From Pinus tabuliformis (Eukaryota; Streptophyta; Pinopsida; Pinales; Pinaceae): a stretch of DNA of 64,000 nt. The notes under the pieces are model-generated. The model was given only the letters and a program-made list of their open reading frames with translations. It had not been told where the DNA came from and did no database searches. The stretch lies in assembly GCA_031772625.1 (NCBI GenBank), contig CM062820.1, positions 1,077,501,369 to 1,077,565,368 of the forward strand. Reading direction: 5' to 3'. Shown one piece after another: positions 10,201 to 21,130 of the stretch (the first letter of the stretch is position 1; each line of letters opens with the position of its first letter). Position numbers and translations under genes: made by a program.

Positions 10201-11957
10201 TAAGGTCGGGAGGTCGTCCTGCTGATCATCTTTGCACAATTTCTGAGCTGAGATGACTGATGGGTAGCAGGAGGGTTACTCATGAGAACTACGCAATTTC
10301 CGAGATGAATAGTCGGTCAAATATCCTGGTGGCTAGCATGAGTGCTGATTAAAATGTTTGCAGGTAGCACAGCTTGAAAGAACTAGCTTGGTGCTTCTAC
10401 ATTGTTATGGTTGGTAGTCGATCGAGTCGAAAGCAAGGTGATGGTCTGGTTTTCACTGAAGAGTTTGGTAGTCATAACTTCAACAAAAATGACTAAGAGT
10501 GTGAATAGTCGAAATATGCATAGGTGATCATACAGACACACACTCGCACGACTTGACGAAAAAACGAACAAACCATCTAGATACATATGTTAAACATCAC
10601 TGACTGACAATGTAGGCGACAAGCGCGACACTCGTGATTGATCACTCATAATCGAGGCGATGCTTGTGCGACAGTGAATGTGACTCTGTGTGTGAGTGCG
10701 ACAGATGCTTTCATGGTGAACGCCTCAAACACATAAAAGGCAAAGACTTTGAGAATAACTAGAAAACAGCCGCAAGCATGACTTAGACATCAACATGCAG
10801 AGACTTGAGTGCAATAAACAAGAAAAGCGAATGTAAAGACTCACATGAGCTCACAAAGTGAATCCGAGTGTGTGCAGTCATCAAGTGAAACTCTCCAAGG
10901 GAGGCTCCCAAATTGGTGCAAGCCAAAATTTTGGAGCATGTTTGTAGCACCTACAACACTTGGCGACACACTGATAGAACTCTAGCTTCTATGTTTCGGT
11001 TCATCGCTAGCATAGGGCCTTGGTCTTTCAGGAAGTATTGAATCGTTGTGCAAGTTACTTCAGTTTCCCCACTTACGCCATGGACATACATGGTTCACCC
11101 TTTTCCAACTCAACCAAACACAATCAAAAGTTCAGCTTAGATCTCAGCGTTTCGAACCCGGGAAAGGTAGTTTAGTTTGCGAGTTGAAGATTTTCAGAAT
11201 ATAAGTTTTCATCTCTGGTGTTGCTCAGCTGCCAGTAGGCCTGGACAGTACTCCGACGGAGTCACGAAGGAACAGACACATTGCTCCATTGCCAGTGAGC
11301 CTGGTCAGTGCCTCGGTGGAGTGGCATGCTTCACCTCTCTGCGCAAAAAGCCTTTCTCTTCTTTCACCTTTGTATTTTTTAAGAGAACTGTGCATAAGCA
11401 CTTATTTATTTTTCGGGCGGAAGAGGGATCCCGACTTATTGAGAGTAGAAGTGCTTGTTCCTTCAGAGAAGCATGTAAGACCTCTGACATAGGTTTGCTC
11501 GTTTAGATTTTCCCCCTTCTCCATTTCTACTAATTGGATTAGCTTCAACACACAGAGCATAAGGTTGAGTACAAGCATGGGGCTTTCCTAATGTGGACAC
11601 AGGTTCACAGTTGGACCAAAAATTCCCTTACAAACGGTTCGTATTTTCCATCAGGAGTTCATTGGCCAAAGGTTGTAACCAAGCATAGAGAAAGTGGACA
11701 CAAGACTAGCCAAGTGTTGTAGTGTCACACGTCTCTTCAAATTTTAGCCACGTACTCTATTCAAAAGCCAGAACATAGTAGTTCGCAACACTTATTTCCA
11801 AAAACAAAAATAGTAATATATCAAACAAACAAAATGCATGTGAACAAAAATAGTAATTAGAATAAAGCAAAGCAAAAGCAAAGATAATAAGCAAAACAAA
11901 CCAAATGAAACAACAAGCAGCAAGAAAACTATGTACAAGGCACGGGCGCAGCCCGAC
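10201..11957 (-). other. Non-coding 3' region of element B
   Basis: No sustained coding frame. 10890-11520 is homologous in reverse orientation to 43785-44460 (shared stretches include the Ser/Phe-rich segment at 11340-11420 and the ACACTTGGCGACAC region near 10960). This identifies it as untranslated sequence of the B family between the pol remnant and the minisatellite. Confidence 0.65.
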
Positions 11958-12332
11958 CTACTGAACTAATGTTTGAGGACTTGGCCATTTGACAGGAAGA
12001 TCATCAATCCTCCCATCGAGTGATTGCAAATGATAGGTGTGTGAGCCAAGTTTCTCGTGGACCAGTGTTGGTCCACCGGGCTCTGCTACCAGAACCTGGT
12101 GGCATTCCAGAAAACCTTCAAGTGAAGACAACACTACTGTCTCAGGTACTGTGTGCAACATGGGCTCGGATGATGGCATGGGGTAATTGTTTTTACTCTG
12201 GGAAGGGTTCAAGTTTCTGAAGTCAATGTGTAAGCAGATCTTCCTAGATTTCTTATGTGGAGGATTTAAATCAGAAAACCAAGTGTGATAACGAATTTTG
12301 CAAGTAATCCAAACACTTAAAATGTTAATCAA
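11958..12332 (-). pseudogene. RT remnant fused to polyprotein C-terminus (element B)
   Basis: A 124-residue frame. Residues ~28-80 are the start of a Ty3/gypsy RT (RKICLHIDFRNLNPS, NNYPMP, EGFLECHQVLVAE). It then jumps to GPTLVHEKLGSHTYHLQSLDGR, which resembles the far C-terminal tail of a Ty3/gypsy polyprotein. The RT palm, RNase H and integrase between them are absent. A large internal deletion joined the two ends in frame. Confidence 0.7.
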
Positions 12333-12513
12333 TCTATTCAGCGAAAGGAGTACACAACATGCATGTGTTACCCATTCTTTGTTGTAATGTCTTGTCTTTT
12401 CCTTTACCTGGGATCTAATTTTGTATTGTTCATATGTGGTGGCTACTCAGGTCATCATCTACTCGTGCAGGCCCATCCTGGAATTGTTTGATTAAGTAGT
12501 CGACGATTGGTTG

Positions 12514-13365
12514 CTACTGCAGTGTGTAAATTGCACTGAGCTTAGCCATCTTCGGATCATGGTGGATCCCCAAGTTTCTCTGTCTTTTCATAGTGTTGGT
12601 CTTTTGTGTGTTCAGCTTGAGTGCTTTAGCATCATTGTTTGTGACTCTGAACTTCAAACAGCTCGAAATAGTGCATAGTTCATTGTTTTGGATGACTGAG
12701 ATGCACTCTGTCCTTGAGTCATCATGCGTTCCTGATTTATCAAGACTCATGGTCCACAACTCGCCTGTACATGGATTGTTTGGCGTGTTGGTGCCGCTAC
12801 TACTACTGTTCTTGCTACTACTGCTACTAACAGAAAAACAAGTTGTACAGGTTTCATTATCATCAATTAGGTGAGGAATGAGTCCCAACTGCTTCTCTGA
12901 TGAGGTTGGGGTTGGCCGTGTGAGATAACACTCCAATGTCTTTTCCAGGAAGCAGTTGCCAAACATGAGTTCTATGAAGGCTAATGGATTGTTCACGCTG
13001 TCAAGGGGAGTGATATTTTGTTTCATATACCTCTTGGATAACACCCGGATTTGGTTACATTTTCCCTTGTACAGAAGCCACAGGTGAGACCAGTCTGTAG
13101 CAAAGTATCCATCTAGCTTGCTAGACCAGTCTCTGCTGAGCAACAGACCATATGCTTCCGGTATGTCCACAACAATTATGTTGATGCACTGGTGGACTTG
13201 ACTGTCATGGGATATTCGGATGATCACATCTCGTAGTTCACCAATGGCTGGTACTGATGTTCTATCATGTTGGATGATTCTTGGGGATGTTTCGCTCCAT
13301 CGCACATTGATCTTCTTATAAATGGAGAGCGGCATGACATTGGCTGTCACGCCAGAATCAACCAA
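12514..13365 (-). pseudogene. Ty3/gypsy aspartic protease region (element B)
   Basis: A 283-residue open frame that starts at the active site: VDSG, then VTANVMPLSIY, where D-S-G is the retropepsin triad. It is followed by the flap-like region and IPEAYGLLLSRDW, the conserved LGxDW-type block. The C-terminal 120 residues are Ser/Asn/Thr-rich linker toward RT. The frame is intact, but N-terminal protease sequence and the gag junction upstream (13366-13920) are broken. A retropepsin would cleave the Gag-Pol polyprotein. Confidence 0.8.
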
Positions 13366-13920
13366 ACAATTGTGGACATTGTAGTTGAAAACTTCAAATG
13401 AAAGCAGGAATGGATGGAAACCTGAGTTCTTCCATCAGGGGTGTATTGAGCACCATGGATAGTGATTCGGGAGGTGTGCATGCTCCCTTGCTGGTAGAGG
13501 CCGCGTTATCTATTTCTGTTTGTCCCAATGCATGTAACAGGATATCTCGCTGACTCTAGACTTTGGCTAACTCAAACAAACTAATGTTCGCTCGAGTTTT
13601 CTTCATGTCATCGACTATGTTGTAATCCAGAGGTGGTAGACTCATCGAGGTGTCCGGGGTGGAACGAATGCTTGTGCTGTCTGGCGGACTTTTCTGCAAC
13701 TTGCTGCTCACGGATGTGTTCTTATCTGTCGCTATCTTCCCGGACTTGCTTCATGTTTGTTTCTTTGAGGCAGCTGGTGGATCGGCCTTCTTTATCAACC
13801 GTCTCACTTTCTCTTACATCTCCTCAAGTGTCAAGGAGCCCCTTTACTCCTAATATTGTAGCAATCATTTTTCTTTTGGGGCTGCTTCTCGGTGTTCGTC
13901 TTCGAGACTACTTGCGAGCA

Positions 13921-15331
13921 CTAATATGTGTTCACCACATGCCCAGAACTTGGTGCTTCATCTGGTGCAACCTCTTTGTTATCATCAATGTCTTCCGGTT
14001 GCTCCTGTATGTCGCCATCTGCATCGAGTGTATGGGTACAGACAAAGGTAACAACTCGCTTCCAATCTGAACAAGAGTTCTCGGGATGAAATTCTTCATG
14101 GAAGGAACAATACTTAGGATCAACGCATTGATTGAGTTGGAACATAGGCTTCTGCGCAGATTTGAACCGATCCACTGTTGCTTGATGAGTCGGTTGATGA
14201 ATTTCTTGCCTGTCTCTGTCTAGGAGGATGACTGTTCGTGAATGTGTCTGTCTTCCGTTGCTTGAGTTCGAACATTTCGGTGGTCAAGTTCTTGACAAGG
14301 CGAGTGAGGGTCTCAATGTCAGTTGCTTCCTTGTCTTTGCCTTTGCTCGTCATTGCTTGGGGCTTTCTACTCGCATCCTTGGAGTCCTTCGTTGATTCGT
14401 CATCCTTGATGACTCCAATGGCGTGCAAGTCTTTCTCAACAACAATAGCCTCTTCGCAGCTTTCTAATAGTGTTGGCTTCGCAGCTCACTTGACGAACTG
14501 CACAATGGTGGTTGGCAGTGTAGATGTGTAATAGTCGACAGTGATGGAGTCATGAGGTTTGGTGTCTGCTGCAAACTTGTTCAAGATACACGTAAACCTC
14601 TAATTGAAATCTTTTACTTTCTCTTTTCCCTCCATCTTGAGGCTTCCCAATTCTTTGAGTAGCATGGTTGGGGTCTTGTCATCAGCAAACTTTTCAAGGA
14701 ACATACGTTTGAAAGAACCCCAGTTCTGTATAGAGTTGGGTGGAAGGTTGTGATACCAAGCAGCTGCCTGGTCGTCCAAGGTACATGGAAACAATCTACA
14801 TGCTACGTCATCATAACGTACCTCAAGGGTCTACAGCTATAGGTAGAAGTTGTCTAAGTGGTCTTCTGCCTTCACCGCGCTATCAAGGTTAAACTTGATG
14901 TTCATTCTCTCTGCTCACTTCGGCATCTTGTGCAGAACATCCGGGAGAGCCAATGGTCCCTGAGTCATCCATTCAAGATTTGGGTCAGCCATCTCTTTGT
15001 CCTCTTCGTCCTCTTCATCTTCTTCCTCTCCTTCAGAATCTGATGGTTCTAGATCTGAGTCTGTCAGTTCGTCTCCGCCTCCACTTCCTCCGCTGCCTTC
15101 CCCTCCACCTCCTATACCGGAGTTTGATCCCAAGACCACAAGAGTGCCTTGTTCGTCTTCAAAGAAGATTGGAGGTTCCTCTCCATCTTCAATAGCTTCT
15201 TCCAAACCTTCAAGAGTAGCAAGGACTGCTTCTTCCACCGATGATACAACCACTCCTGTGGGAGTGGCCTTTGGCTTCTTAGATGCGTGTGGAAGGTACT
15301 GTACGCCTGGGATCAGTCCGACTGCTTTCAC
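13921..15331 (-). pseudogene. Ty3/gypsy gag (element B)
   Basis: Nearly contiguous gag in four frames. 14915-15331 is the N-terminus, with a Gly-rich then Glu/Asp-rich acidic tract near residues 75-115 and MADPNLEWM. 14600-14794 holds the capsid motif (FPCTLDDQAAAWYHNLPP, WGSFKRMFLEKFAD, LGSLKM). 14120-14428 is a charged linker. 13921-14175 contains a C-x2-H..H..C zinc-finger-like motif (YCSFHEEFHPENSC). A few stops and shifts separate the parts. It precedes the protease in the usual gag-pol order. Confidence 0.8.
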
Positions 15332-15536
15332 GAACTAGCGAGTGATGGGATGGACGAAGCAAAGGTGTTGATATGAAATTTCGTGTTCAATTCTGGGAGG
15401 TGAGGAGTAACCAATTGCAGAGTCGTGAGAAGGGTTGCGAGTTACTGCCTTGACCAGATGGTTGATGAGTGAGTGTGAGGGGAATTTCTACCATGTACAA
15501 CTGGCTGCCCTCCTTCTAGCGCTAGAGATGTTGACT

Positions 15537-15949
15537 TGCTGGACCCACCAATATTCAGGGGATCACCACGGTATGAATTCCCAACTAGCCCTCACACCAT
15601 TTGGTGTGGGAGTCCCATCTGGTATGATGGCCCAGTTGCCATTGTCTTAAGGATTTGCCTCAAATCTTGCTTGTCAGCACAGGAGAGTGGTTACTTTGTC
15701 TTCGAGAAGTGAGGTTCGCATGCCTGGTGAGTGTAAGTGTACTTGTGTCAATGGTTCTTTCACTATGAGGGGAAAAAGGTGAAGGTGAGTTCTAGGTTGA
15801 AAGGGATCAGTCCCAACTCAGCTAGGAACACACAACACAAAGGACATACACAACTTTCGGTGGAGCAGTCCACTCGGATGTGGTAGTCACAACATACAAG
15901 GTAAGATAACACATACAACACTCATGGATTAGTCCAAGACGAGTGCAAC
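15537..15949 (-). repeat. 5' LTR of element B, truncated by the CACTA terminus
   Basis: Aligns end to end with 2894-3307 (shared landmarks: CTCACACCATTTGG, CACTATGAGGGGAAAAAGG, ACACACAACACAAAGGACATACACA). The alignment stops exactly where CACTACAAGAAAAAA begins. No standard primer binding site is recognisable just inside it. Confidence 0.88.
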
Positions 15950-16815
15950 CACTACAAGAAAAAAGTACATTGGTGGGGCGAAAAATGTCACCATAAGCTC
16001 ATTGGTGACTGCCAAAAGAGCCTTCGTCACCAAAAACTAAACGTCACCAAAGGTGGCATCGCCAAAAGTATAGGTGTTGTAGTGACATTCAAAGTCTGTC
16101 ACCAATAATGATTTATAATGACGGATAGCGACCATCACCATTTCATATGAGCAATGGTGACGAACCATAGCCTTCGTCACCAAAAACTAAATGTCACCAA
16201 AGGTGGTGTCGCCAAAAGTATAGGTGTTGTAGTGACATTCAAAGTCTGTCACCAATAATGATTTATAATGACGGATAGCAACCGTCACCATTTCATATAA
16301 GCAATGGTGACAGACCATAGCCTCCGTCACCAAAAAATGAACATCACCAAAGGTGGCATCACCAAAAGTATAGGTGTTATGGTGACATTCAAAGTCTGTC
16401 ACGAATATTGATTATAATGATAGATAGTGACTATCACCATTTCATATGAACAACAACGATTTATTGTGATGGATCTTTCATGGCCATCACTATTGGTGCA
16501 TATATATAGTGACGTTTGTTGACCGTCACCAAAAACTGCATTGCCTGAAGTATAGGTGTTGTGGTGACATTCAAGGTCCGTCACGAATAATGACTATAAT
16601 GACGGACAACGACCGTCACCATTTCATATCAACAAAAATGATTTATGGTTACGGACCTTTAAGGGTCGTCACTATTGATGCGTATATATGGTGGCGTTCG
16701 TTGACCGTCACCATTTCATATTTTGGTGAGGGTCAAAAAATGTCACCAAAACTCGTTGGTGATGGTCAAAGAGCCTCCGTCACCAAAAATTGATCGTCGC
16801 CATTCCATATGGATG
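15950..16815 (+). mobile_element. CACTA-type transposon terminus with subterminal repeats (one end only)
   Basis: Begins CACTACAAGAAAAAA, the characteristic terminal inverted repeat of CACTA/En-Spm elements. It continues with repeated GTCACC/GGTGAC motifs in both orientations. Three units start with CCTTCGTCAC-type cores at 16021, 16171 and 16321 (period 150 bp), followed by further diverged units to about 16800. Such arrays in CACTA elements bind transposase. No transposase frame and no opposite terminus (TTTTTTCTTGTAGTG) is visible, so this is a truncated or deletion-derived element. Confidence 0.78.
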
Positions 16816-16817
16816 TC

Positions 16818-16888
16818 AAGGCACGATAGAATCGAACCACCAACCTCCTGCTTGTAAAGCAGGTGCTCTTCCATTGAGCTAGCACCCT
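16818..16888 (-). tRNA. tRNA-Val(UAC)-like sequence of organellar/bacterial type
   Basis: The minus strand folds as a cloverleaf: 7-bp acceptor (AGGGTGC/GTGCCTT, with G-T pairs), D stem GCTC/GAGC, anticodon stem CCTGC/GCAGG with loop TTTACAA (anticodon TAC), and T arm GGTGG-TTCGATT-CTATC. It resembles bacterial tRNA-Val(UAC) more than the plant nuclear form. It has no encoded CCA. Because of the weak acceptor pairs it may be a relic of organelle-derived DNA. Confidence 0.65.
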
Positions 16889-18835
16889 TTAAATAATTAG
16901 ACTTTTAAAAATTAGACCTTGAAACTTCATAGATTGTAAATTCTACAACTTTCAATAAATTAAAAGCTCAGCAATATTTTACTAAACAAGCAAAGCAACG
17001 TTGAAGTTGCAAGTCCCAACCTAATGGTGATGGAAGTTATGAAAAGTGGGTGGAAGGAAAAATAGTTATGTATAAGAGAATCAATATGTTCAGTTGAATA
17101 CTCAATTAAAAGTGAAACTATGAAGACATTTTAGTCTATAAATGACCTATAACTAGCAAACGCACCAAATATTGCAAAGGAAATGGCATAAGTGGATAGA
17201 ATATGGAAGAAGAACATTGATGAAGACAGATGCAATATGTTATAGGTTGAGTGAAAGAAAAATCTCACTGTTGTTGTTGTTTGGTGTTTAGATATCTGAA
17301 TGATATATAAACTTCTGTGCAAATGTAACACGGATCTCCAGAAACCATGAACGACATATGATAAAAAAAATTATATATATATATATATATATCCCCTTTA
17401 CATAAACCAACATGCAATTTGGAATTTCACAAGTCCGCACTCAAAACATGACTGCAACTAACAAATAAAAGAAATTGACTTTGACAGAAAGCAATAGCTT
17501 CACCTTCATTCTTGAGTTGCTTCTATTTATTTGAATTTGACTTGTGACATTCTTTATCTGACAAGGAATCAAAATCATCACTAGTATTAAATTCATCCAA
17601 CATGGACTTTGGATATCCCACTGACATCTGCATTTTTGTTGCCATGCCTGAAAACCATGGAGTTTCCTGTCGATAGTAGAATAAGATGTGTTCTTGATGC
17701 TCAAGAACACATTCCTTATTAACCATTGTTATCTAACAGAAACCAAAGAGACAACACAATATCAGCATACACAAAATCCCCTACCGAAATATAATCATAA
17801 CTTAGCAAAGAAGTCTAAAAGATGTTCTTAATTAATAAATTTTGTATTTGGAAATATTGTTTCTTTAGATATAAAAAGGACTATGTTGTACAACACTTCT
17901 ATCTATTTATCGAGGAAATTAAATCATATCATATGTCACACAGTAGCAATCTACAGTACCTAAAGTAAAACAGACAAATTTGATCAAGAAAATAGATTTA
18001 GAAAAGATCTTTGAAAACTATAAGTTTTTCATCAAAGCTTTAATTAATTAACAACAAAATAGTTGGAGTTTGAAAATCAAAATCATTCATAGGAAACAAA
18101 TAGGACAATGGCCAAAGTTATTATTCATACAAATAAAGCTAGAGTCACTATTGCAATTGCAGATAACTGAAACTTGGGCAGTGGTCTAACAGTTAGAGCT
18201 TATTTCCCAGGAAGACTCATCAATACCATCATTCTTTTTCCACGGTGTGTTGTATCTCTAGATAAAGATCAGATAGCTTGTCATTCTTAAGCTCTACCTT
18301 TCAAGTACTAATTTTGGTTTGTTTTGTTTTGTTTTGTTTTGTCAAGAGAATTAGGTGTTTTGTTGCAAAGATTCCTGTAATAAGGTTTTCCTACGTAAAA
18401 AGATGGTTCAATAAAATGAAGAACTAGATAGTGTAACTAAAGAGATCATTTCAGACTAAAGAAAATTTAAGTGAGAATTCATACCACTCCATGTTGGAAG
18501 AAAATAAGAGAATGTGTGACACGTGGATGTATGGGAATACTGACACCTCTAGTCATGTTAAATCGGGGCCCTCTTATTTAAGGCAAGAGGCCTACTTTCC
18601 TCCACCAACCAAAATAAATTGCATAGGAAGCACAATTATCATTGTTTTGGGTGGAGGAAAAATATTGTTGCCTACCTCTATCTCCTAGCCTATTTTGAAA
18701 ATAACAGCAAAAGACATCTAAAATATGTATATTGTAGTCATTGATCTAGTTTGAAACATAGTGTGTAGAGGAAACCACTTTCAGGAGTTTTTGAGACTCT
18801 TGCTAGATGTTAATTCCAGTCTTTGCAGCGTGTCA
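16889..18835. other. AT-rich non-coding stretch with simple repeats
   Basis: Contains a (TA)n microsatellite at 17372-17392 and a (GTTTT)n run at 18317-18342. Apart from the possible exon listed separately I see no gene, LTR or terminal repeat. Confidence 0.6.
17523..17726 (-). other. Possible exon relic, unrecognised
   Basis: A 67-residue frame with a protein-like composition (MVNKECVLEHQEHILFYYRQ, then ETPWFSGM, DEFNTSDDFDSLSDKEC). Higher-complexity sequence is unusual in this AT-rich region, but I cannot assign a family. It could be a fragment of a captured or decayed host gene, or chance. Confidence 0.2.
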
Positions 18836-19020
18836 CCAGGGATCAAAATGGGCTCTTACTATGTCTGGTTTTCAGAGATGTCTTGCACATGAGTTTCAGT
18901 GCAAATCATATCATAAGCATGTTCATCAGACGCAACTCGGAAAAATCTTTCCAACGGTATATCACACTCCCAAAACCGGCTCCCAAATTAGAAGATATGA
19001 TCGAAATGAATGATTGATTC
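18836..19020 (+). repeat. Retroelement segment repeated in inverse orientation at 25545-25725
   Basis: Shared landmarks are GATCAAAATGGGC, TTTCCAACGGTATATCA, CCAAAACCGGCTC and AAAGATATGA..GAATGAATG. The copy at 25545-25725 is on the minus strand inside element D, so 18836-20389 probably derives from a second D-family element in plus orientation. Confidence 0.7.
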
Positions 19021-19137
19021 TTGGTTATGCATGTTTTGAGGTCAGTCGCTGCGCACATGGACAAGTTTACTACAAAATCAGTTTGGACAGGAATTTTAAA
19101 AAAGTGAAAGAGGCTTTTGTCCATCACATACCAAATA

Positions 19138-19580
19138 ACAAAAACCTCCTTCAATTTATGCACAAGTGTTACTATGTGGGAGATATGCAGTGATATTGAA
19201 GCCTACATTAAAACAAAACAAATTTTGCAGTTATTTTACTGTTTTAGTCATTTTAGTGCGGTGCCATTTTACAACAGATGGAAAGTAATTTTGAGAAACC
19301 CAAAGAATTTTTTGCTAACCACGAGCCATATAACAAAAATCTCTTTCGATTTATTCACAGGTGTCGTGAATTGGAATATTTGACTAGATCTTTACAGCTC
19401 ATTTTTACAGATTTAAATTTTTAATGATTTTCTGTTTTAGAGATGATTTTGTGGCACAGATTCCGAGCAACTGGAAACGAATTTCCAAAATTTGAGAGAG
19501 GTTTTTCTCCAACATGACCTTATCTACAAAAACCTCTTTCATTTTTGTAACAGGTGTTATGGTTCAAGAGATACGAGTTC
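19138..19580 (+). repeat. Diverged ~195-bp tandem repeat, about three units
   Basis: The motif CAAAAA.CTC.TTC..TTT.T followed by ACAGGTGT recurs near 19138, 19334 and 19527. The spacing is about 195 bp with considerable divergence between units. Confidence 0.5.
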
Positions 19581-19689
19581 ATCTTTGACACCTAATTTCA
19601 GAAATTTGGTCCAAATTTAATGTAACTGATTCTATTTTGAAGAAGATGGTTGAGCTCAATTCCCTTAGTACAGGGATGAGCAAATTGTA

Positions 19690-20389
19690 TATATTTTATG
19701 AATTTCAAAGTGTAAGGGTTGGATTTTGGTAGCAGAGAGGGGCTGCTTGGGATTGTGTAAAGTTTTTCTTGAATATTATTTTAATGAAGCAGATTCTGCC
19801 CTTTAGATCTAGGATCCATTATGGTGTTTAATGTGCAGCTTGTTTTTCTTGTAAATTCATTTCCATGCTCTGTTTTCTCTGTTAATTTCGTTACAGCATT
19901 ATCTAAGAGATGTGTTAGGAATTCATCTATAATGATGCTCCTTTCATGATGATTTTGCTGTTAGATGTAATGGTTGTCTTTGCAGAATTCATCCTGTGCT
20001 AGATGCTCTGTTGAGCAACCTCGTGTTTCTCTTTCGTCTAAAGTTGTTGCTGCAGATCCATCCCTTGTTTGATGCCTGCAAGGCAGCGGACTTTCTCCCC
20101 TATTCTTCTTACATTCGCAATATTTATCTGGCTGAACATGGCACTTATTTTGCCCCAGTTTGCCGGTAGAAACTGGCATCGACTCCATAGCCCAATCGTC
20201 CTTTCTCTTCTTGTTTCGACCCAAAACCTTTCAAACAAATCCTACACTCCATAGCTAGCCTAAAATTTTATTTATTGCAGCCACATCTTGTTGGAAAAGA
20301 GAGAGCCCTCTCTGGTCTGGCAGGGCTAGATGCCAGACCTAAAGCTTGGTCTGTGGTTACCTCAGAATTGCTTTTTCTCAGCCTTGAGG
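19690..20389 (+). repeat. D-family LTR fragment in plus orientation (left arm of palindrome)
   Basis: Reverse complement of 20415-21110 over about 0.7 kb. Landmarks include GATCTAGGATCCATTATGGTG, TGTTAGGAATTCATC and the AGGGCTAGATGCCAGA region. It stops about 22 bp short of the LTR end seen in the other copies. A 25-bp spacer (20390-20414) separates the arms. Confidence 0.85.
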
Positions 20390-20395
20390 CTAATA

Positions 20396-21130
20396 TGTTA
20401 GCACTCAGAATGAACCTCAAGGCTGAGAAGAGGCAATTCTGAGGTAACCATAGACCAAGCTTTCGATCTGGCATCTAGCCCTGCCAGACTAGAGAGGGCT
20501 CTCTCTTTGCCAACAAAATGTGGCTGCAATAAGTGAATCTTAGGCTAGCTATGAAGTGTGGGGATTTGATTTAAAGGTTGTGGGTCGAAAACAACAAGAG
20601 AAGGGACCATTGGGCTATGGATTCGAAACTAGTTTCCACTGGCAAACTTGGAGCAAAGTAAATGCAATGTTCAGCCAAATAAAAAATTGCAAATGAGAGA
20701 AGAAAAGAGGAGAAAGCCCGTTGCCCTGCAGGCATCAATCAAGGGATGGATCTACAGTGGCAACTTTAGGAGAAAGAGAAACACAGGATTACTCAACAGA
20801 GCATCTAATAGATGATGGATTCTGAAAAGATAACCATTACATTAAACAACATAATCATTGTGAAAGAGCATCATGCATGGATGAATTCCTAACACTTCCC
20901 TTAAAGAATGTTGTAACGAAATTAACAGAAAAAAAAAAAAAGCATGGGAATGAATTTACAAGAAAAACATGCTGCACATTAAACACCATAATGGATCCCA
21001 GATCTAAAGGGCAGAAACTGCTTCATTAAAATAATATTCAAGAAAAACGTTACACAATCCTAAGAAGCCCTCTCTGCTGCCAAAATCCAACCGTTACATC
21101 TTAAAACGAATCCTATTTATAATATTACAA
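20396..21130 (-). repeat. 3' LTR of element D (right arm of palindrome; outer limit certain, inner limit approximate)
   Basis: Starts TGTTAGCACTCAGAA on the plus strand and is collinear with 27076-27677. On the minus strand a TATA box (ATTATAAATAGG, about 21112-21123) sits upstream of the R/U5-like part, so at least U3-R-U5 is present. How far U3 extends to the right of 21130 is not clear. Confidence 0.65.

Larger units (their letters stand above)
2894..15949 (-). mobile_element. Element B: Tat-like Ty3/gypsy retrotransposon, internally deleted, with a nested copia element
   Basis: Direct repeats at 2894-3307 and 15537-15949 are clearly homologous and mark LTRs. Between them, on the minus strand, lie gag, an aspartic protease, a short RT remnant and a repeat-rich 3' region. 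RNase H and integrase are missing, so the element is non-autonomous or decayed. It interrupts the gag of element A; the 5 bases left of it are GAAGG, but the matching target duplication cannot be seen because the right LTR is cut by the CACTA terminus at 15950. Assignment to the Tat group rests on the protease (AYGLLLSRDW) and the RT motif style and is tentative. Confidence 0.75.

Noticed and set aside
14953..15338. Plus-strand Ser/Pro/Leu-rich ORFs
   Set aside because: Antisense of the acidic/Gly-rich gag N-terminus of element B.
16187..16584. Minus-strand ORFs with repeated TDFECHHNTYTFGD units
   Set aside because: They are translations of the CACTA subterminal tandem repeat; the repetition comes from the DNA period, not from a protein.
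19961..20474. Minus-strand ORFs in the palindrome arms
   Set aside because: They lie wholly in LTR sequence and are not conserved in frame between the arms and the 27076 copy.
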